The notes under the pieces: generated by a model | The model's database searches: none | Seen by the model: the letters and a program-made list of their open reading frames with translations, nothing else | Told to the model about the DNA's origin: nothing | Position numbers and translations under genes: made by a program | NCBI GenBank assembly: GCA_947624715.1 | Contig: CANQLO010000029.1 | Coordinates: forward strand, 1 to 24,684 | Reading direction: 5' to 3' | Origin: an uncultured Clostridia bacterium | Lineage (GTDB): Bacteria; Bacillota_A; Clostridia; TANB77; CAG-508 | DNA length: 24,684 bases | Shown: in pieces, positions 8,352 through 17,181 of the stretch | How the letters are laid out: each line of letters begins with the position of its first letter | Numbering within the stretch: the stretch's first letter is position 1

Positions 8352-8855
8352 TCATTTGCCTTGCAATGTCTTTAGTAGCTTTTGCCACCAACTTTCTGTT
8401 TCTTCTGTGTTTGAACTTTGTGTTGTAGTTTCAACATAATCTTTTTTGTGTAAATTAACATACACTTTTTGATTGTTATCTAATTTCTGCATTCCTAATT
8501 TTTCTTTTGCAGCTTGTTCAATATTATTTATATTCATTCCTTGTTCTATACTAACTCTCAATTGTGCATTTTGTTTTTGTATATTTGATAATGTAGATTT
8601 CAAACTTTCTTTTTCAGTAAATCTTGAATTTATTAAGGCATATCTATAACTTATGGTTAATAAAACTATGAAAACTAATCCTATTTCTAAAATATGTTTT
8701 ACATTTTTTCTTGTTTGCATTACTTGAGCTTTTCTTAATTTTTTTCTTAGTTCTTCTTCATTATGAATTGTATTTTTGTTTTTTCTTCTTCTATTAGGAA
8801 TATACTCTGGTTCTTCTTTTCTAGGACTTGTTTCATATTCATAGTAATTAATCAT
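8352..8855 (-). CDS. ftsL: FtsL/DivIC-like bitopic cell-division protein
   Basis: A 167-residue septum protein that would bridge FtsQ/DivIB and the FtsWI synthase in the divisome. The layout matches FtsL: a long charged cytoplasmic N-terminus (about 1-55), one transmembrane helix (about 57-73, HILEIGLVFIVLLTISYRYA), then an extracytoplasmic coiled coil (about 80-105) and the family-typical IEQAAKEKLGM segment at about 112-122. Position directly after rsmH agrees with ftsL in the division cluster. GGTGATAATTTATG in the leader provides a ribosome binding site. FtsL and DivIC are hard to separate by sequence, and the symbol rests mainly on gene order. Confidence 0.8.
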   Translation of the reverse strand: MINYYEYETSPRKEEPEYIPNRRRKNKNTIHNEEELRKKLRKAQVMQTRKNVKHILEIGLVFIVLLTISYRYALINSRFTEKESLKSTLSNIQKQNAQLRVSIEQGMNINNIEQAAKEKLGMQKLDNNQKVYVNLHKKDYVETTTQSSNTEETESWWQKLLKTLQGK

Positions 8856-8916
8856 AAATTATCACCTCTTTTCTTTTGAGTTTCTCTATAATTATTTTTC
8901 TTCTACATATTTATTT

Positions 8917-9849
8917 CTATCTTTTTTCTCTTCTTTCGAATATTCTTAACTTAGCACTTTTTGCTCTAGAATTTTCTTCTAGTTCTTCTTTGCTTGCTTC
9001 TATTGGCTTTTTATTTATTATCTGTCCTAAAGATTTATAATTACATATACAATATGGTAAATCTTTTGGACAAGTACATTTTCCTTGTGCGTCATTGTAT
9101 GCATCTTTGACTGCTCTATCTTCTAAAGAATGAAATGTTATTATACATAATCTACCATTTTCTTTTAAACATTCTATTGAATTTATGACTGTATCATATA
9201 ATGGTTTTATTTCGTTGTTTACCTCTATTCTTATAGCTTGAAATATTCTTTTCGCTGGATGTCCATCTTTAGAATATGGTTTAGATTTTTCAATAATGTC
9301 TGCTAGCATTTTGGTTGTTGTTATTTTTTCTTTTTTTCTTGCTAAACATATATTTTTTGCAATAGCTTTTGAAAATCTTTCTTCTCCATATTCATAAATT
9401 ATTCTAGCTAATTCTTTTTCACTATAGTTATTTACAACTTCTATGGCAGATAGCTTTTGATTTTGGTCCATCCTCATATCTAGTAAATTGTCGCTATTAT
9501 AGCTAAATCCTCTTTCTTTTTCATCTAATTGATATGAAGAGACTCCTAAGTCTAATAATATTCCATCTACCTTATCAATTTTTAATTCTTCTAATATATT
9601 TTTTATATCATCATGATTTCCATATACTAGCTTATAATTTGTGTATGGTTTTAAATTTTCTTCTGCTGCTTTTAAAGCATCTTTATCTCTATCGATTCCA
9701 ATTAAAAGCCCTTTGTTTGATAGTTTTTCTATTATTTTTTTACTATGTCCTGCTCCTCCAATGGTGCCGTCTACATAGATTCCATCTGGCTTTATATCTA
9801 ATCCTTCTATACATTCATTAAGTAGTACTGGTATATGTTTAAAATTCAA
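8917..9849 (-). CDS. rsmH: 16S rRNA (cytosine-1402 N4) methyltransferase RsmH
   Basis: The SAM-dependent enzyme that methylates N4 of C1402 in the 16S rRNA decoding centre, formerly MraW. It has the family's HIPVLLNECIEGL start, the SAM motif DGTIGGAGHS at about 28-37, GVSSYQLDEKERGFSY at about 103-118, and the C-terminal ITFHSLEDRAVK motif. At 310 residues it is full length. A TTG start at 9849 is supported by GAGGTG (9855-9860) five bases upstream, with no alternative ATG nearby. It lies between mraZ and ftsL as in most Bacillota, but the gap to mraZ is unusually long (318 bp). Confidence 0.96.
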   Translation of the reverse strand: MNFKHIPVLLNECIEGLDIKPDGIYVDGTIGGAGHSKKIIEKLSNKGLLIGIDRDKDALKAAEENLKPYTNYKLVYGNHDDIKNILEELKIDKVDGILLDLGVSSYQLDEKERGFSYNSDNLLDMRMDQNQKLSAIEVVNNYSEKELARIIYEYGEERFSKAIAKNICLARKKEKITTTKMLADIIEKSKPYSKDGHPAKRIFQAIRIEVNNEIKPLYDTVINSIECLKENGRLCIITFHSLEDRAVKDAYNDAQGKCTCPKDLPYCICNYKSLGQIINKKPIEASKEELEENSRAKSAKLRIFERREKR

Positions 9850-9873
9850 ATTTACACCTCTTTTTCATATACT

Positions 9874-9910
9874 ACATGTTGGCATATATTAGAAATATAT
9901 GCCAACATGT
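9874..9910. promoter_or_regulatory. 17-bp perfect hairpin in the rsmH leader
   Basis: The stem 9874-9890 pairs perfectly with 9894-9910 around the loop AGA. On the transcribed minus strand it stands immediately before the rsmH ribosome binding site and lacks a U-tract. It is therefore more likely a leader, processing or attenuation structure than a standard terminator. On the plus strand TTTT follows it. Confidence 0.75.
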
Positions 9911-10042
9911 TTTGTCCTTTGTTCATAGTTTATACTTTGTTCTTAAGTATACCAAATGTTTCATTTGTGAAATAGCTTTCTTTAGGGTACTACTATCTCA
10001 TTTGTTTGAAATATTATAAAGTCAAAAAGTCTTTATAAGTTG

Positions 10043-10160
10043 TCTTTTGTTTATTAAGGCTTTATCTTTTGTAAAAATACTTTAAAAAATTTTTTCTTTT
10101 GTTTATTGCTTTTTATCTTTTGTGCATTTTTTCTTTTGTGAAATTTATATAAACTTTTGT
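10043..10160. repeat. six TCTTTTGT-type repeats in the mraZ-rsmH gap
   Basis: TCTTTTGT starts at 10043, 10065, 10095, 10116 and 10132, with a variant ACTTTTGT at 10153. On the transcribed strand this is ACAAAAGA. Most spacings are near 21 bp. Together with the hairpin at 9874-9910 they occupy the 318-bp gap, in which I see no gene. Confidence 0.7.
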
Positions 10161-10167
10161 AAAAAAG

Positions 10168-10608
10168 TTATATACTTAACATTCCTAAGTTTGCCATATT
10201 TTCTGCAATTTGGTCTGCTGAAATATTTTCTTCACTGTTGTACTTTTTCCATTTTTCTCTATCCCAGATTTCAATTCGTGTTCCTACTCCTGTAATCATT
10301 ATTTCTTTTTCTAATCCTGCATATTCTCTTAGATTGCCTGAAATAAGAAATCTTCCTTGTTTGTCTATCTCACACTCTGTTGCTCCTGATAAGAAAAATC
10401 TTACAAAGTCTCTGGCATTTTTGTTAGTTAATGGTAGTGTTTTTAGCTTTTCTTGAAAGTTGTTCCATTCGTTTTGTGAAAATCCAAACAAACAGCCGTC
10501 TAATCCTTTTGTTATTATAAACTTGTCTCCTATGTCTTCTCTAATCTTTGATGGCATTATTAATCTTCCTTTTGCATCTAGAGAATGTTCATATTCACCA
10601 ATTAACAA
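10168..10608 (-). CDS. mraZ: transcriptional regulator MraZ
   Basis: The first gene of the division and cell-wall cluster, a ring-forming AbrB-like DNA-binding protein that regulates its own operon. It has two SpoVT/AbrB-like repeats, each with the conserved core: [18 protein letters not shown] (about 4-21) and [16 protein letters not shown] (about 76-91). The 146-residue length is normal. The TTG start at 10608 has GGAGGTG (10617-10623) eight bases upstream. The promoter and operator directly upstream are described separately and imply autoregulation. Confidence 0.96.
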   Translation of the reverse strand: MLIGEYEHSLDAKGRLIMPSKIREDIGDKFIITKGLDGCLFGFSQNEWNNFQEKLKTLPLTNKNARDFVRFFLSGATECEIDKQGRFLISGNLREYAGLEKEIMITGVGTRIEIWDREKWKKYNSEENISADQIAENMANLGMLSI

Positions 10609-10623
10609 CTTTCTTTCACCTCC

Positions 10624-10653
10624 ATACCACTATCCACCACTTTGTACCACTTT
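10624..10653 (-). promoter_or_regulatory. MraZ operator: three 10-bp repeats
   Basis: On the minus strand three direct 10-bp units read AAAGTGGTAC, AAAGTGGTGG and ATAGTGGTAT, running straight into the ribosome binding site GGAGGTG. This is the expected MraZ box pattern (AAAGTG-type units with 10-bp period, known from Mollicutes). The repeats lie at the predicted transcription start, so bound MraZ should block initiation. Confidence 0.85.
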
Positions 10654-10660
10654 CAATTAA

Positions 10661-10689
10661 ATTTTAATACAACGAAAAAGAAAATGCAA
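10661..10689 (-). promoter_or_regulatory. mraZ promoter
   Basis: Minus-strand TTGCAT (10684-10689) and TAAAAT (10661-10666) with a 17-bp spacer, ending eight bases before the first MraZ repeat. The -35 hexamer is inside the right arm of the terminator of the upstream GGDEF gene. Confidence 0.7.
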
Positions 10690-10740
10690 TACTTTTATTA
10701 AATTTTTTTTATTTTTTTAATAAAATTTTTTTGCATTTTC
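10680..10740 (-). terminator. terminator of the GGDEF gene
   Basis: GAAAATGCAA (10731-10740 on the minus strand) pairs with TTGCATTTTC (10680-10689). An inner TTTTATTAAA/TTTAATAAAA stem and a following TTTTT complete it. It overlaps the mraZ -35 element. Confidence 0.7.
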
Positions 10741-10767
10741 TTTAAATATTATTATAATTACCTATAT

Positions 10768-11739
10768 TTAGCCATTTTCTATTTTTTTGTTAGCTACTTT
10801 ATCAAAGTTTTCATCTCGATTTTTTCTTCTGTCTATTACATATGTGCTACCATATATCGTTTTTGCAAGGTGCTTAACAGCTGCTCCTGCTTCTCCAATC
10901 TCTAATGTATTTTTAAATCTATCCTTTGCAACATCTACAACTCCTATTGAAATTGATGTTAAAGGATATTGTTCCATTATTCCTTTTCTATTTTCAACTT
11001 CTATATATCCCTTTTCTATATCTTCTTTATTGAAGAACTTATACAACTCTGTATCAAATTCTGTTATTATATTTTGAGCAATTTTTTCGTAGTCGTCTCC
11101 TTCTACAATTGCTATGAAATCATCTCCACCTATATGTCCAACAAAGTTTCTTTCATTTTCTCCTTCAAATACATTATCTTGAATTACTCTAGCAGTAAAC
11201 TTAATTATCTCATCACCATTACTAAATCCATAAGTATCATTGTATGCTTTAAAATTATCTAAATCTATATAAAGCATAGCAAATTCTTTTTTATTAGATA
11301 ATCTTTTTTTCATTTCTGCCTGAATTTGAACATTTCCTGGAAGTCCTGTAAGTGGACTTACCATTCTATTTGAATTTAAGAGTCTAATAATATTTTTTAT
11401 ATTATAATATAAAATTTCCTTATCAACAGGTTGCTCTAGATACAACTCAACTTCGTTCTTTAATATATCAACTATATGACTTGTTTTTTTATTAGATGAT
11501 ACTATAATGATTGGTGTTATTGAGTTATCATCATCTGTTCTTACTTTTTTACAATATTTTATTATGTCATCTTCCAAATTATCTTCATTTATAATTAGTA
11601 TATCTGGGATATTTTTTATCATTTTGTCAAAATTCTCTGGAAGTATCTTCTTTATTTTTGTTTCTTTTTCCTGTTTGAAAACATCTTCAAGTTTTATTTT
11701 TAGATTATCTTCTTTATCTACTACATAAATAAACTTCAT
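10768..11739 (-). CDS. GGDEF diguanylate cyclase with degenerate receiver domain
   Basis: A 323-residue cytoplasmic protein. Residues 1-120 have the receiver-domain layout, but the phospho-acceptor Asp is replaced (PDILIINED, Asn51) and the conserved Lys is Gln103 (YLEQPVD). It is therefore probably a pseudo-receiver that does not use phosphorylation. Residues about 128-310 are a GGDEF domain with LTGLPGN (130-136), LYIDLDNFKAYND (about 156-168) and the active-site loop GGDDF (204-208). These are compatible with making c-di-GMP from two GTP. The inhibitory I-site RxxD is absent (NERN at 195-198), so product inhibition may be weak. ATG at 11739 follows AAAGGAA. It is transcribed alone, just upstream of mraZ. 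Confidence 0.88.
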   Translation of the reverse strand: MKFIYVVDKEDNLKIKLEDVFKQEKETKIKKILPENFDKMIKNIPDILIINEDNLEDDIIKYCKKVRTDDDNSITPIIIVSSNKKTSHIVDILKNEVELYLEQPVDKEILYYNIKNIIRLLNSNRMVSPLTGLPGNVQIQAEMKKRLSNKKEFAMLYIDLDNFKAYNDTYGFSNGDEIIKFTARVIQDNVFEGENERNFVGHIGGDDFIAIVEGDDYEKIAQNIITEFDTELYKFFNKEDIEKGYIEVENRKGIMEQYPLTSISIGVVDVAKDRFKNTLEIGEAGAAVKHLAKTIYGSTYVIDRRKNRDENFDKVANKKIENG

Positions 11740-11810
11740 ATTAAATTCCTTTCCATTCCTATTTTACTTGAAGCCACATAAAGTTATAAAAGAAATTTCT
11801 CTCTTTAAAC

Positions 11811-12806
11811 TTATATTTCTGCAGTATAAGTTTCTGTAGCTGTTAAGCCATTTATATTAGTTACTGATATTGTGATTGTATGTGAACCACTTGGTACTGT
11901 TACTGTTGCTGTTACTTCTTTTTGATTTATTGGTTCATCTCCACTATCTACTGTGTCATTATCAACTGTTATTGATATTTTACTTATTCCTTGATCATCT
12001 GATGCAGATACACTTAAATTTTGTCCATCTAATGATGCAGTAAATGTTGGCTTTGTATCTCCTACAACATTTTCTGTTCTTGTTTCTCTATTTCCTTCTT
12101 TATCTGATGCTACAATTGTTAGTTTATTTTGTCCTTCTGGTACATCTATGTCTGTAGATATCTTCTGTTTATTTTCCTCATCTACATCTATTCTAGTAGC
12201 TTCTTCATCATTCCAACTGTATGTTATATATCCCATCTCAACATCATCTGTTGCTGAGATATTTAATTTTATTCCGCTTATTCCTATCTCTATTGTTGGC
12301 TTATTTACATCAGAACTTTCATAAATATATTGTTTATTGTGTAGCTTATGTTCAGAGCCAAAGTAGTCTGTTACTGTCATATTTAAAATATTATTTCCAT
12401 TTGGAATTTGTATTATAGTTTCAAATAAGACTGTTCCGTTTCCCTCTATTGTTGCTGGTTGTCCTTCATTCCATTTATAAGTAAATGATTTTATTGGATA
12501 ATTAGTTTCTATTGTTATTTTAGTTTCTTTTCCCATTTGTTCTTCTGAAACAGCTACTTCATCCTTTTGCTTGTCTCTATTTGCAATCATTGCATATGTT
12601 GATTGTCCAATTAAAACTAATCCAAAAATTATAATAAGTATGCAAAATACTCTTACTACTTTTGCTAAATCTGCTTTATTACTTGTTCTATTTGCTTGTT
12701 TTATTGATTCTAATTGTGGAACTTGTTGTCTTACTGGTGATTTAGCTTTAACATCATTTATCTCTTTTTTTTGTGGTTCTGGACCCATAGATAATATTTG
12801 ATTCAT
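11811..12806 (-). CDS. membrane-anchored protein with three Ig-like repeats
   Basis: A 331-residue bitopic protein. The first 48 residues are cytoplasmic and polar, followed by one transmembrane helix (about 50-73, VVRVFCILIIIFGLVLIGQS). Three beta-sandwich repeats outside the cell begin near 93, 169 and 250. Repeats 1 and 2 share a FTYKWN/ITYSWN strand. All three end with a NxLx(M/I)xVxDxxG-type strand typical of bacterial Ig-like domains. No enzymatic motif is seen, so it may be a scaffold or adhesion protein. It has its own promoter, AAAAGGAGAC before the ATG, and a terminator separating it from the large surface protein upstream. The exact role is unknown. Confidence 0.7.
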   Translation of the reverse strand: MNQILSMGPEPQKKEINDVKAKSPVRQQVPQLESIKQANRTSNKADLAKVVRVFCILIIIFGLVLIGQSTYAMIANRDKQKDEVAVSEEQMGKETKITIETNYPIKSFTYKWNEGQPATIEGNGTVLFETIIQIPNGNNILNMTVTDYFGSEHKLHNKQYIYESSDVNKPTIEIGISGIKLNISATDDVEMGYITYSWNDEEATRIDVDEENKQKISTDIDVPEGQNKLTIVASDKEGNRETRTENVVGDTKPTFTASLDGQNLSVSASDDQGISKISITVDNDTVDSGDEPINQKEVTATVTVPSGSHTITISVTNINGLTATETYTAEI

Positions 12807-12835
12807 TATTGTCTCCTTTTAAGTCATTTTATTGA

Positions 12836-12864
12836 ATTATAGCATAACGTTTTTTCAAAGTAAA
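12836..12864 (-). promoter_or_regulatory. promoter of the Ig-like protein gene
   Basis: Minus-strand TTTACT (12859-12864), 17-bp spacer, TATAAT (12836-12841) preceded by TGC, giving an extended -10. Confidence 0.75.
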
Positions 12865-12936
12865 CTATTTTTATTTTATTTTTGAAAATCCAAGTTGTAT
12901 TTACTTTTTTACCTGACGAAATTCAAGCTGTAATGT

Positions 12937-12973
12937 AAAAATAGGTATGTAATTTTCATACATACCTATTTTT
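12937..12973 (-). terminator. terminator of the thioester surface-protein gene
   Basis: A perfect 15-bp stem (12937-12951 with 12959-12973) and 7-base loop, with TTTTT at the 3' arm on both strands, 24 bp after the stop codon at 12997. Confidence 0.85.
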
Positions 12974-12996
12974 TACTTTTTTTATTATTTTATTAA

Positions 12997-15900
12997 TTAT
13001 ATGACGTATTTTTTAATCATAAATGCTCCAGCTCCAATTATACATATTATTCCTGCTATTATTGCTATATAAACTGGTATAGAACCGGTTACTACTGTTA
13101 GTACTACTGGTGCATCATCTATATCATCTTCTCCTTTTTTCTTATTGTTTGGAGTTGAGTCTATATCGTCTGCTCCATGTGGATTATCATCTTTACTTAT
13201 TTCTGCTACGTTTGTTTTTACGTCTAGGTTATCTTCTCCATTTATCCATGTTAGTACTACGTCTACTGTTGCTGATTCTCCCGGTTGTAATAATGTATCT
13301 TTTAATTGGTCTGTTATTATTTTGCCATTTTCTTCTCTCCACTTTGGATTATCTGCTTGGTTGAATTTTAATCCTTCTGGTATATAATCAGATATTTCTG
13401 TTGCATATCCTTCGATTTCTCCTTCGTTTGTTATTCTTATCTGATATCTGAATTTTACTATTGTGTTTTCTATTCTCTTTTTATTTAATTCAACCTTAAC
13501 TACTGGTTCTGGGTCTTGCTCTGCATAATGACCTGTGTCCATTTCTTTTTGTACACCATCTTCTATTAGTATTACTTGGCTTACCCATTTTCTTAATGCT
13601 AAGTCAAAATATTTTACATATATGTGTTCTACGTCTTGGTCGTCTTCTCCTTCATTCCATTCATCTGGAGTTGAGTCTATATCGTCTACATCATCTCCAT
13701 CCTCATCAGTATCTTTACTGATTTCTGCATGGTTTGTTATTATTCTATCTGATGTATTTGGTTCTGTTACTCTAAATGCGATTTGAACATCTTTATAATC
13801 TGGTGTTTCCATTTCTCCTGCAATAAATGCTTTTAGTAAATATTCTCCTTCTTCTTCTTCATTGTCTTTTGATAAATAGTCTGTTCTCATTGTTACTGCA
13901 TCTTTTACATTTGTTGTAACATTTCCATCTTTATCATATAATACCCATTTATATTTTTGATTTATTTCATGGTCTAGTATAAATTCTAATCCTTGTGGAA
14001 TATCATCTTTTATTTCTGCAGCATACCCCGATTTAGTTCCTTCATTATATACTCTTATTGTATATATTACTATATCATTATTTGCTACTCTCACTGGATC
14101 TTTTGGATGAGTGTATTTCATATCTGTTACTTCTTTATTATCAACAATTGTTCCATATCCAGATGGGTCAACACTTGGAATTCTTGATGTTACCTCTTCA
14201 TCATTTACTCCAGTTATAAACTTTCTTAAAGCTAAATCAAATTTTTCTAAGATAACTTTTTCAAAATCGTCATCATCTTCTTGTCCTTCATAGTGATACT
14301 TTTTGTCTGTTAAATCATCTTTATTTGTATCTTTTCCTTTATAATCTGGTAACTCCTCATCTTGTGGTAAAGTAACATTCTTTTCGTTATCTCTATCTGT
14401 TAAATTTGCCTCATTACTACTCTTTGTAATTTCAGCTATATTAGTAATCTTTTTAAGTGTTGGAGCTGTTGATGAAACTTTACATCTAATTTGTATTTCT
14501 TTATAATCTAATTTTGTTTGTGTCTGGTCAAATGCATTTATTATATTATCTTCATCATGGTCTTTTGACAAATATGTTGTTCTTATTGTCCTTTGAGTTC
14601 TGTCTGAACTATCTATTGTCCATAAATATTTTCTGTTAATTTCATCATCTGGTAAAAACTCTAGTTCTGGTGGCAAATGATCTACTATTTCATCTACATA
14701 TCCATCAACTTGTCCTTCATTATATACTCTTAAAGTATATGTTATTATATCTCCTGAAGATACACTTACTGGTAATTTTGTATGTTTATAACTTGCTGTT
14801 GTTTTACCATTTAATAATGGTGTTACATCAACATCAGGTTCTCTATCATATACATTTCCTGTTTTTAATTCTATATTATTTACACCTATTATAAATTTTC
14901 TTAAAGATAAATCAAAATATCTTCCTGGTAATACTAAGTCTTCATAGTCATCATCATCTTGATAACCTTTACCTTGTGTTGATGTTCCAGGTGCATAATT
15001 TCCTTTTTCAGTATCTGTTAAACTATTTGGAACTGAGTCTCTATCTGCTACTTCTGCAGAATTATAATCCTTAGTTATCTCTGCAACATTTTTCAAATGT
15101 GTATCTGTTGATACTGTACTTGCCACTACCTTACATTCTACTTGTACATCTTTATAATATACTGTGGTTTTGTCAAATGCTTTTATCAAGTTTTCATCAG
15201 CATTTCTTGTCTTTGATAAATATGTTGTTTTGATAATTTTTTTATTGCTTGGTTCTTCTGTCCATTCATATTTTCTATTGATTTCACTTTCATTTGCTGG
15301 AACTAACTCTAATCCGTCTGGTAAATAGTCTGTTATTTCTTCTGCATATCCATCTATTTCACCTTCATTATATACCCTTATTGTGTAAACTACTTTATTT
15401 CCTGTATTTACAGATAATGCATTTTTTAAATGAGTTTTTCTTGCTGTAGTTCCATTATCTAATGCTAATGAATTTCCTGCTGCTAAAGCGGCAATACTTT
15501 CTTGATTTATTTCTGGTTCTCTTGATGGAGTTACTGTTTTTCCTGCAATTTGTGTAATAAATTTTCTTAAAGCTAAGTCAAATTTTGGCTTTACTATATT
15601 TTGTGAATCATCATAATTTGTTGTCTTGTTTTCTTTCTTTATTATTACTACTGGTTGTGAATTTTGTACTTGATTTGATGGAGTTGACCAATATTCTAAA
15701 GTTGTTACTTCACTTTCTGCTGACACTTGTACTCTTACTTGTGATACTGATGTTGTTGCTGGAAGTGAAATATAGAATTCTTGACCCGCGCTATTTAAAA
15801 TCTTAGCTTTTGTATCATCTCCACTAAATGGTTCTGAGTTTCCATTTACTATATCAACAGTCTGTAACTCTGATTGACCATTAAATACTTTTGCATTAAA

Positions 15901-16782
15901 GTTTGTGTAATTACTATTGTTTATTGTTAATCTATAAGGTCCTACTAAAAATTTTCCGTTTGATAATGTAACTTTTGCATTTGATTTATCAAAAGTTATT
16001 GGTGCTGATTCTTGTGATGAACTTGGAGTATAAGTGTATGCACCTTGAGTTTGTGCAGTGTCAATTAAATATCTGTATAATTTATAAACTGGACTATCTC
16101 CTTCATCTAAACTATATTTATCTCCTAATGGTGTTGATACAGCTACACTCGTATCTGCAACATTAAATGTTGCATTATTAGATGGTTGAAAATCATCACC
16201 TGCATTTGTTATATACCATATTGCTGCTTGTTGTATTATTTCTAATACATCTTTAAGTTCTTCTGGATCAGTAATTTCATCTTTTAATTCTTCTGCCTCA
16301 GCTTTGCTTAAAAGATTTTGTACTGATGCATCATTTTCTGGTATACACAAATTATCCAATAACCATATTAACTTATTATAATTTTCTGCTGATGGCAATG
16401 CTGTTTTATATTGTTCAGGTGTTATTGTATTTGGATCTTTTAAATCAAAATATTCTGTATATTTTACTATACTGCCAGATGATTCTGGAGAACCAAATCC
16501 TACACCATCTTTTAAGCAATAAATTGCTTGTGTAGATTTACTTTGATCTGGTGCAGTTCCATCACTATTATATTCAATTATTTTTATTATTGGGATTGAC
16601 TTCTTTACATTTGTAGTTGTTCCTGTTGAATAAAATCCTGTTGGTCTTCCGTTTCCCTTTTCGTATAATCCTAACATTTTTCCATTTGTGTCATGTGTTG
16701 CAAAACTTAAATTTGCAAATGCTATCATTGTTACAAATAAAGTAACCAATAATATTCCTATTCTTTTAATTATTTTCATCAT
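12997..16782 (-). CDS. cell-surface protein with candidate thioester domain and four DUF11-like repeats
   Basis: A 1,261-residue exported protein. A signal peptide covers about 1-28 (cut near FAT-HD). The N-terminal domain (about 30-250) has the two hallmarks of bacterial thioester adhesins: Cys89 in AIYCLKDG and Gln185 in IQQAAIWY (TQxA-like motif), which could form an internal Cys-Gln thioester that binds host surfaces covalently. Four repeats follow, starting at about 399, 622, 847 and 1058, each opening with (K/Y)FDL(A/S)LRK(F/W). Acidic linkers rich in DDDD join them. A hydrophobic helix (about 1234-1256) and KKYVI end the chain. There is no LPXTG, so it should stay membrane-anchored. 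GGAGGATG precedes the ATG, and it is a single-gene transcript by its promoter and terminator. Confidence 0.85.
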   Translation of the reverse strand: MMKIIKRIGILLVTLFVTMIAFANLSFATHDTNGKMLGLYEKGNGRPTGFYSTGTTTNVKKSIPIIKIIEYNSDGTAPDQSKSTQAIYCLKDGVGFGSPESSGSIVKYTEYFDLKDPNTITPEQYKTALPSAENYNKLIWLLDNLCIPENDASVQNLLSKAEAEELKDEITDPEELKDVLEIIQQAAIWYITNAGDDFQPSNNATFNVADTSVAVSTPLGDKYSLDEGDSPVYKLYRYLIDTAQTQGAYTYTPSSSQESAPITFDKSNAKVTLSNGKFLVGPYRLTINNSNYTNFNAKVFNGQSELQTVDIVNGNSEPFSGDDTKAKILNSAGQEFYISLPATTSVSQVRVQVSAESEVTTLEYWSTPSNQVQNSQPVVIIKKENKTTNYDDSQNIVKPKFDLALRKFITQIAGKTVTPSREPEINQESIAALAAGNSLALDNGTTARKTHLKNALSVNTGNKVVYTIRVYNEGEIDGYAEEITDYLPDGLELVPANESEINRKYEWTEEPSNKKIIKTTYLSKTRNADENLIKAFDKTTVYYKDVQVECKVVASTVSTDTHLKNVAEITKDYNSAEVADRDSVPNSLTDTEKGNYAPGTSTQGKGYQDDDDYEDLVLPGRYFDLSLRKFIIGVNNIELKTGNVYDREPDVDVTPLLNGKTTASYKHTKLPVSVSSGDIITYTLRVYNEGQVDGYVDEIVDHLPPELEFLPDDEINRKYLWTIDSSDRTQRTIRTTYLSKDHDEDNIINAFDQTQTKLDYKEIQIRCKVSSTAPTLKKITNIAEITKSSNEANLTDRDNEKNVTLPQDEELPDYKGKDTNKDDLTDKKYHYEGQEDDDDFEKVILEKFDLALRKFITGVNDEEVTSRIPSVDPSGYGTIVDNKEVTDMKYTHPKDPVRVANNDIVIYTIRVYNEGTKSGYAAEIKDDIPQGLEFILDHEINQKYKWVLYDKDGNVTTNVKDAVTMRTDYLSKDNEEEEGEYLLKAFIAGEMETPDYKDVQIAFRVTEPNTSDRIITNHAEISKDTDEDGDDVDDIDSTPDEWNEGEDDQDVEHIYVKYFDLALRKWVSQVILIEDGVQKEMDTGHYAEQDPEPVVKVELNKKRIENTIVKFRYQIRITNEGEIEGYATEISDYIPEGLKFNQADNPKWREENGKIITDQLKDTLLQPGESATVDVVLTWINGEDNLDVKTNVAEISKDDNPHGADDIDSTPNNKKKGEDDIDDAPVVLTVVTGSIPVYIAIIAGIICIIGAGAFMIKKYVI

Positions 16783-16824
16783 TCACATCCTCCGCTTATA
16801 ATAAGCCTATTATCTCACGTTATT

Positions 16825-16853
16825 ATTATACTATATTTTGCAGATAAAATCAA
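16825..16853 (-). promoter_or_regulatory. promoter of the thioester surface-protein gene
   Basis: Minus-strand TTGATT (16848-16853), 17-bp spacer, TATAAT (16825-16830). Confidence 0.75.
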
Positions 16854-16894
16854 TATTTTATGACTTTTTTATTAAAGTAGTTGTAACTTTATAA

Positions 16895-16929
16895 AAATTC
16901 CACAGAAATATTAAAAATCTGTGGAATTT
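16895..16929 (-). terminator. intrinsic terminator downstream of the 305-residue gene
   Basis: A 12-bp stem (AAATTCCACAGA with TCTGTGGAATTT) and 11-base loop, followed on the minus strand by TTTTTAT. It lies about 250 bp after the stop codon at 17182. I see no gene in 16930-17181. Confidence 0.7.
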
Positions 16930-17181
16930 GAAAATATTTTGGAGGCATACTCCTGTTTTATATTTTTATAAAGTAAGTAGTATCAATGATTACAAGGCAC
17001 AGAATGTAAAAATTAATGTAATTTTTAATATAAAGTGAATTCATTAGCTAAGTAGAAAGTCTATTATATTTATTACTTCTATTCCTTCGATTTGCTTATT
17101 TTTTACGGTTATATATATTTTCTTATAATACTTTAAAATTATGTATGTAGTTATTAGATTAACTGTGATATTAAGTAAAGT

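Noticed and set aside
9534..9821. Plus-strand frame of 95 codons inside rsmH, and similar plus-strand frames inside other minus-strand genes
   Set aside because: Antisense shadows of well-supported genes in AT-rich DNA, with no ribosome binding sites.
10043..10160. Possible CRISPR array in the TCTTTTGT repeats
   Set aside because: The repeat unit is only 8 bp with uneven spacing and no spacer structure or cas genes.
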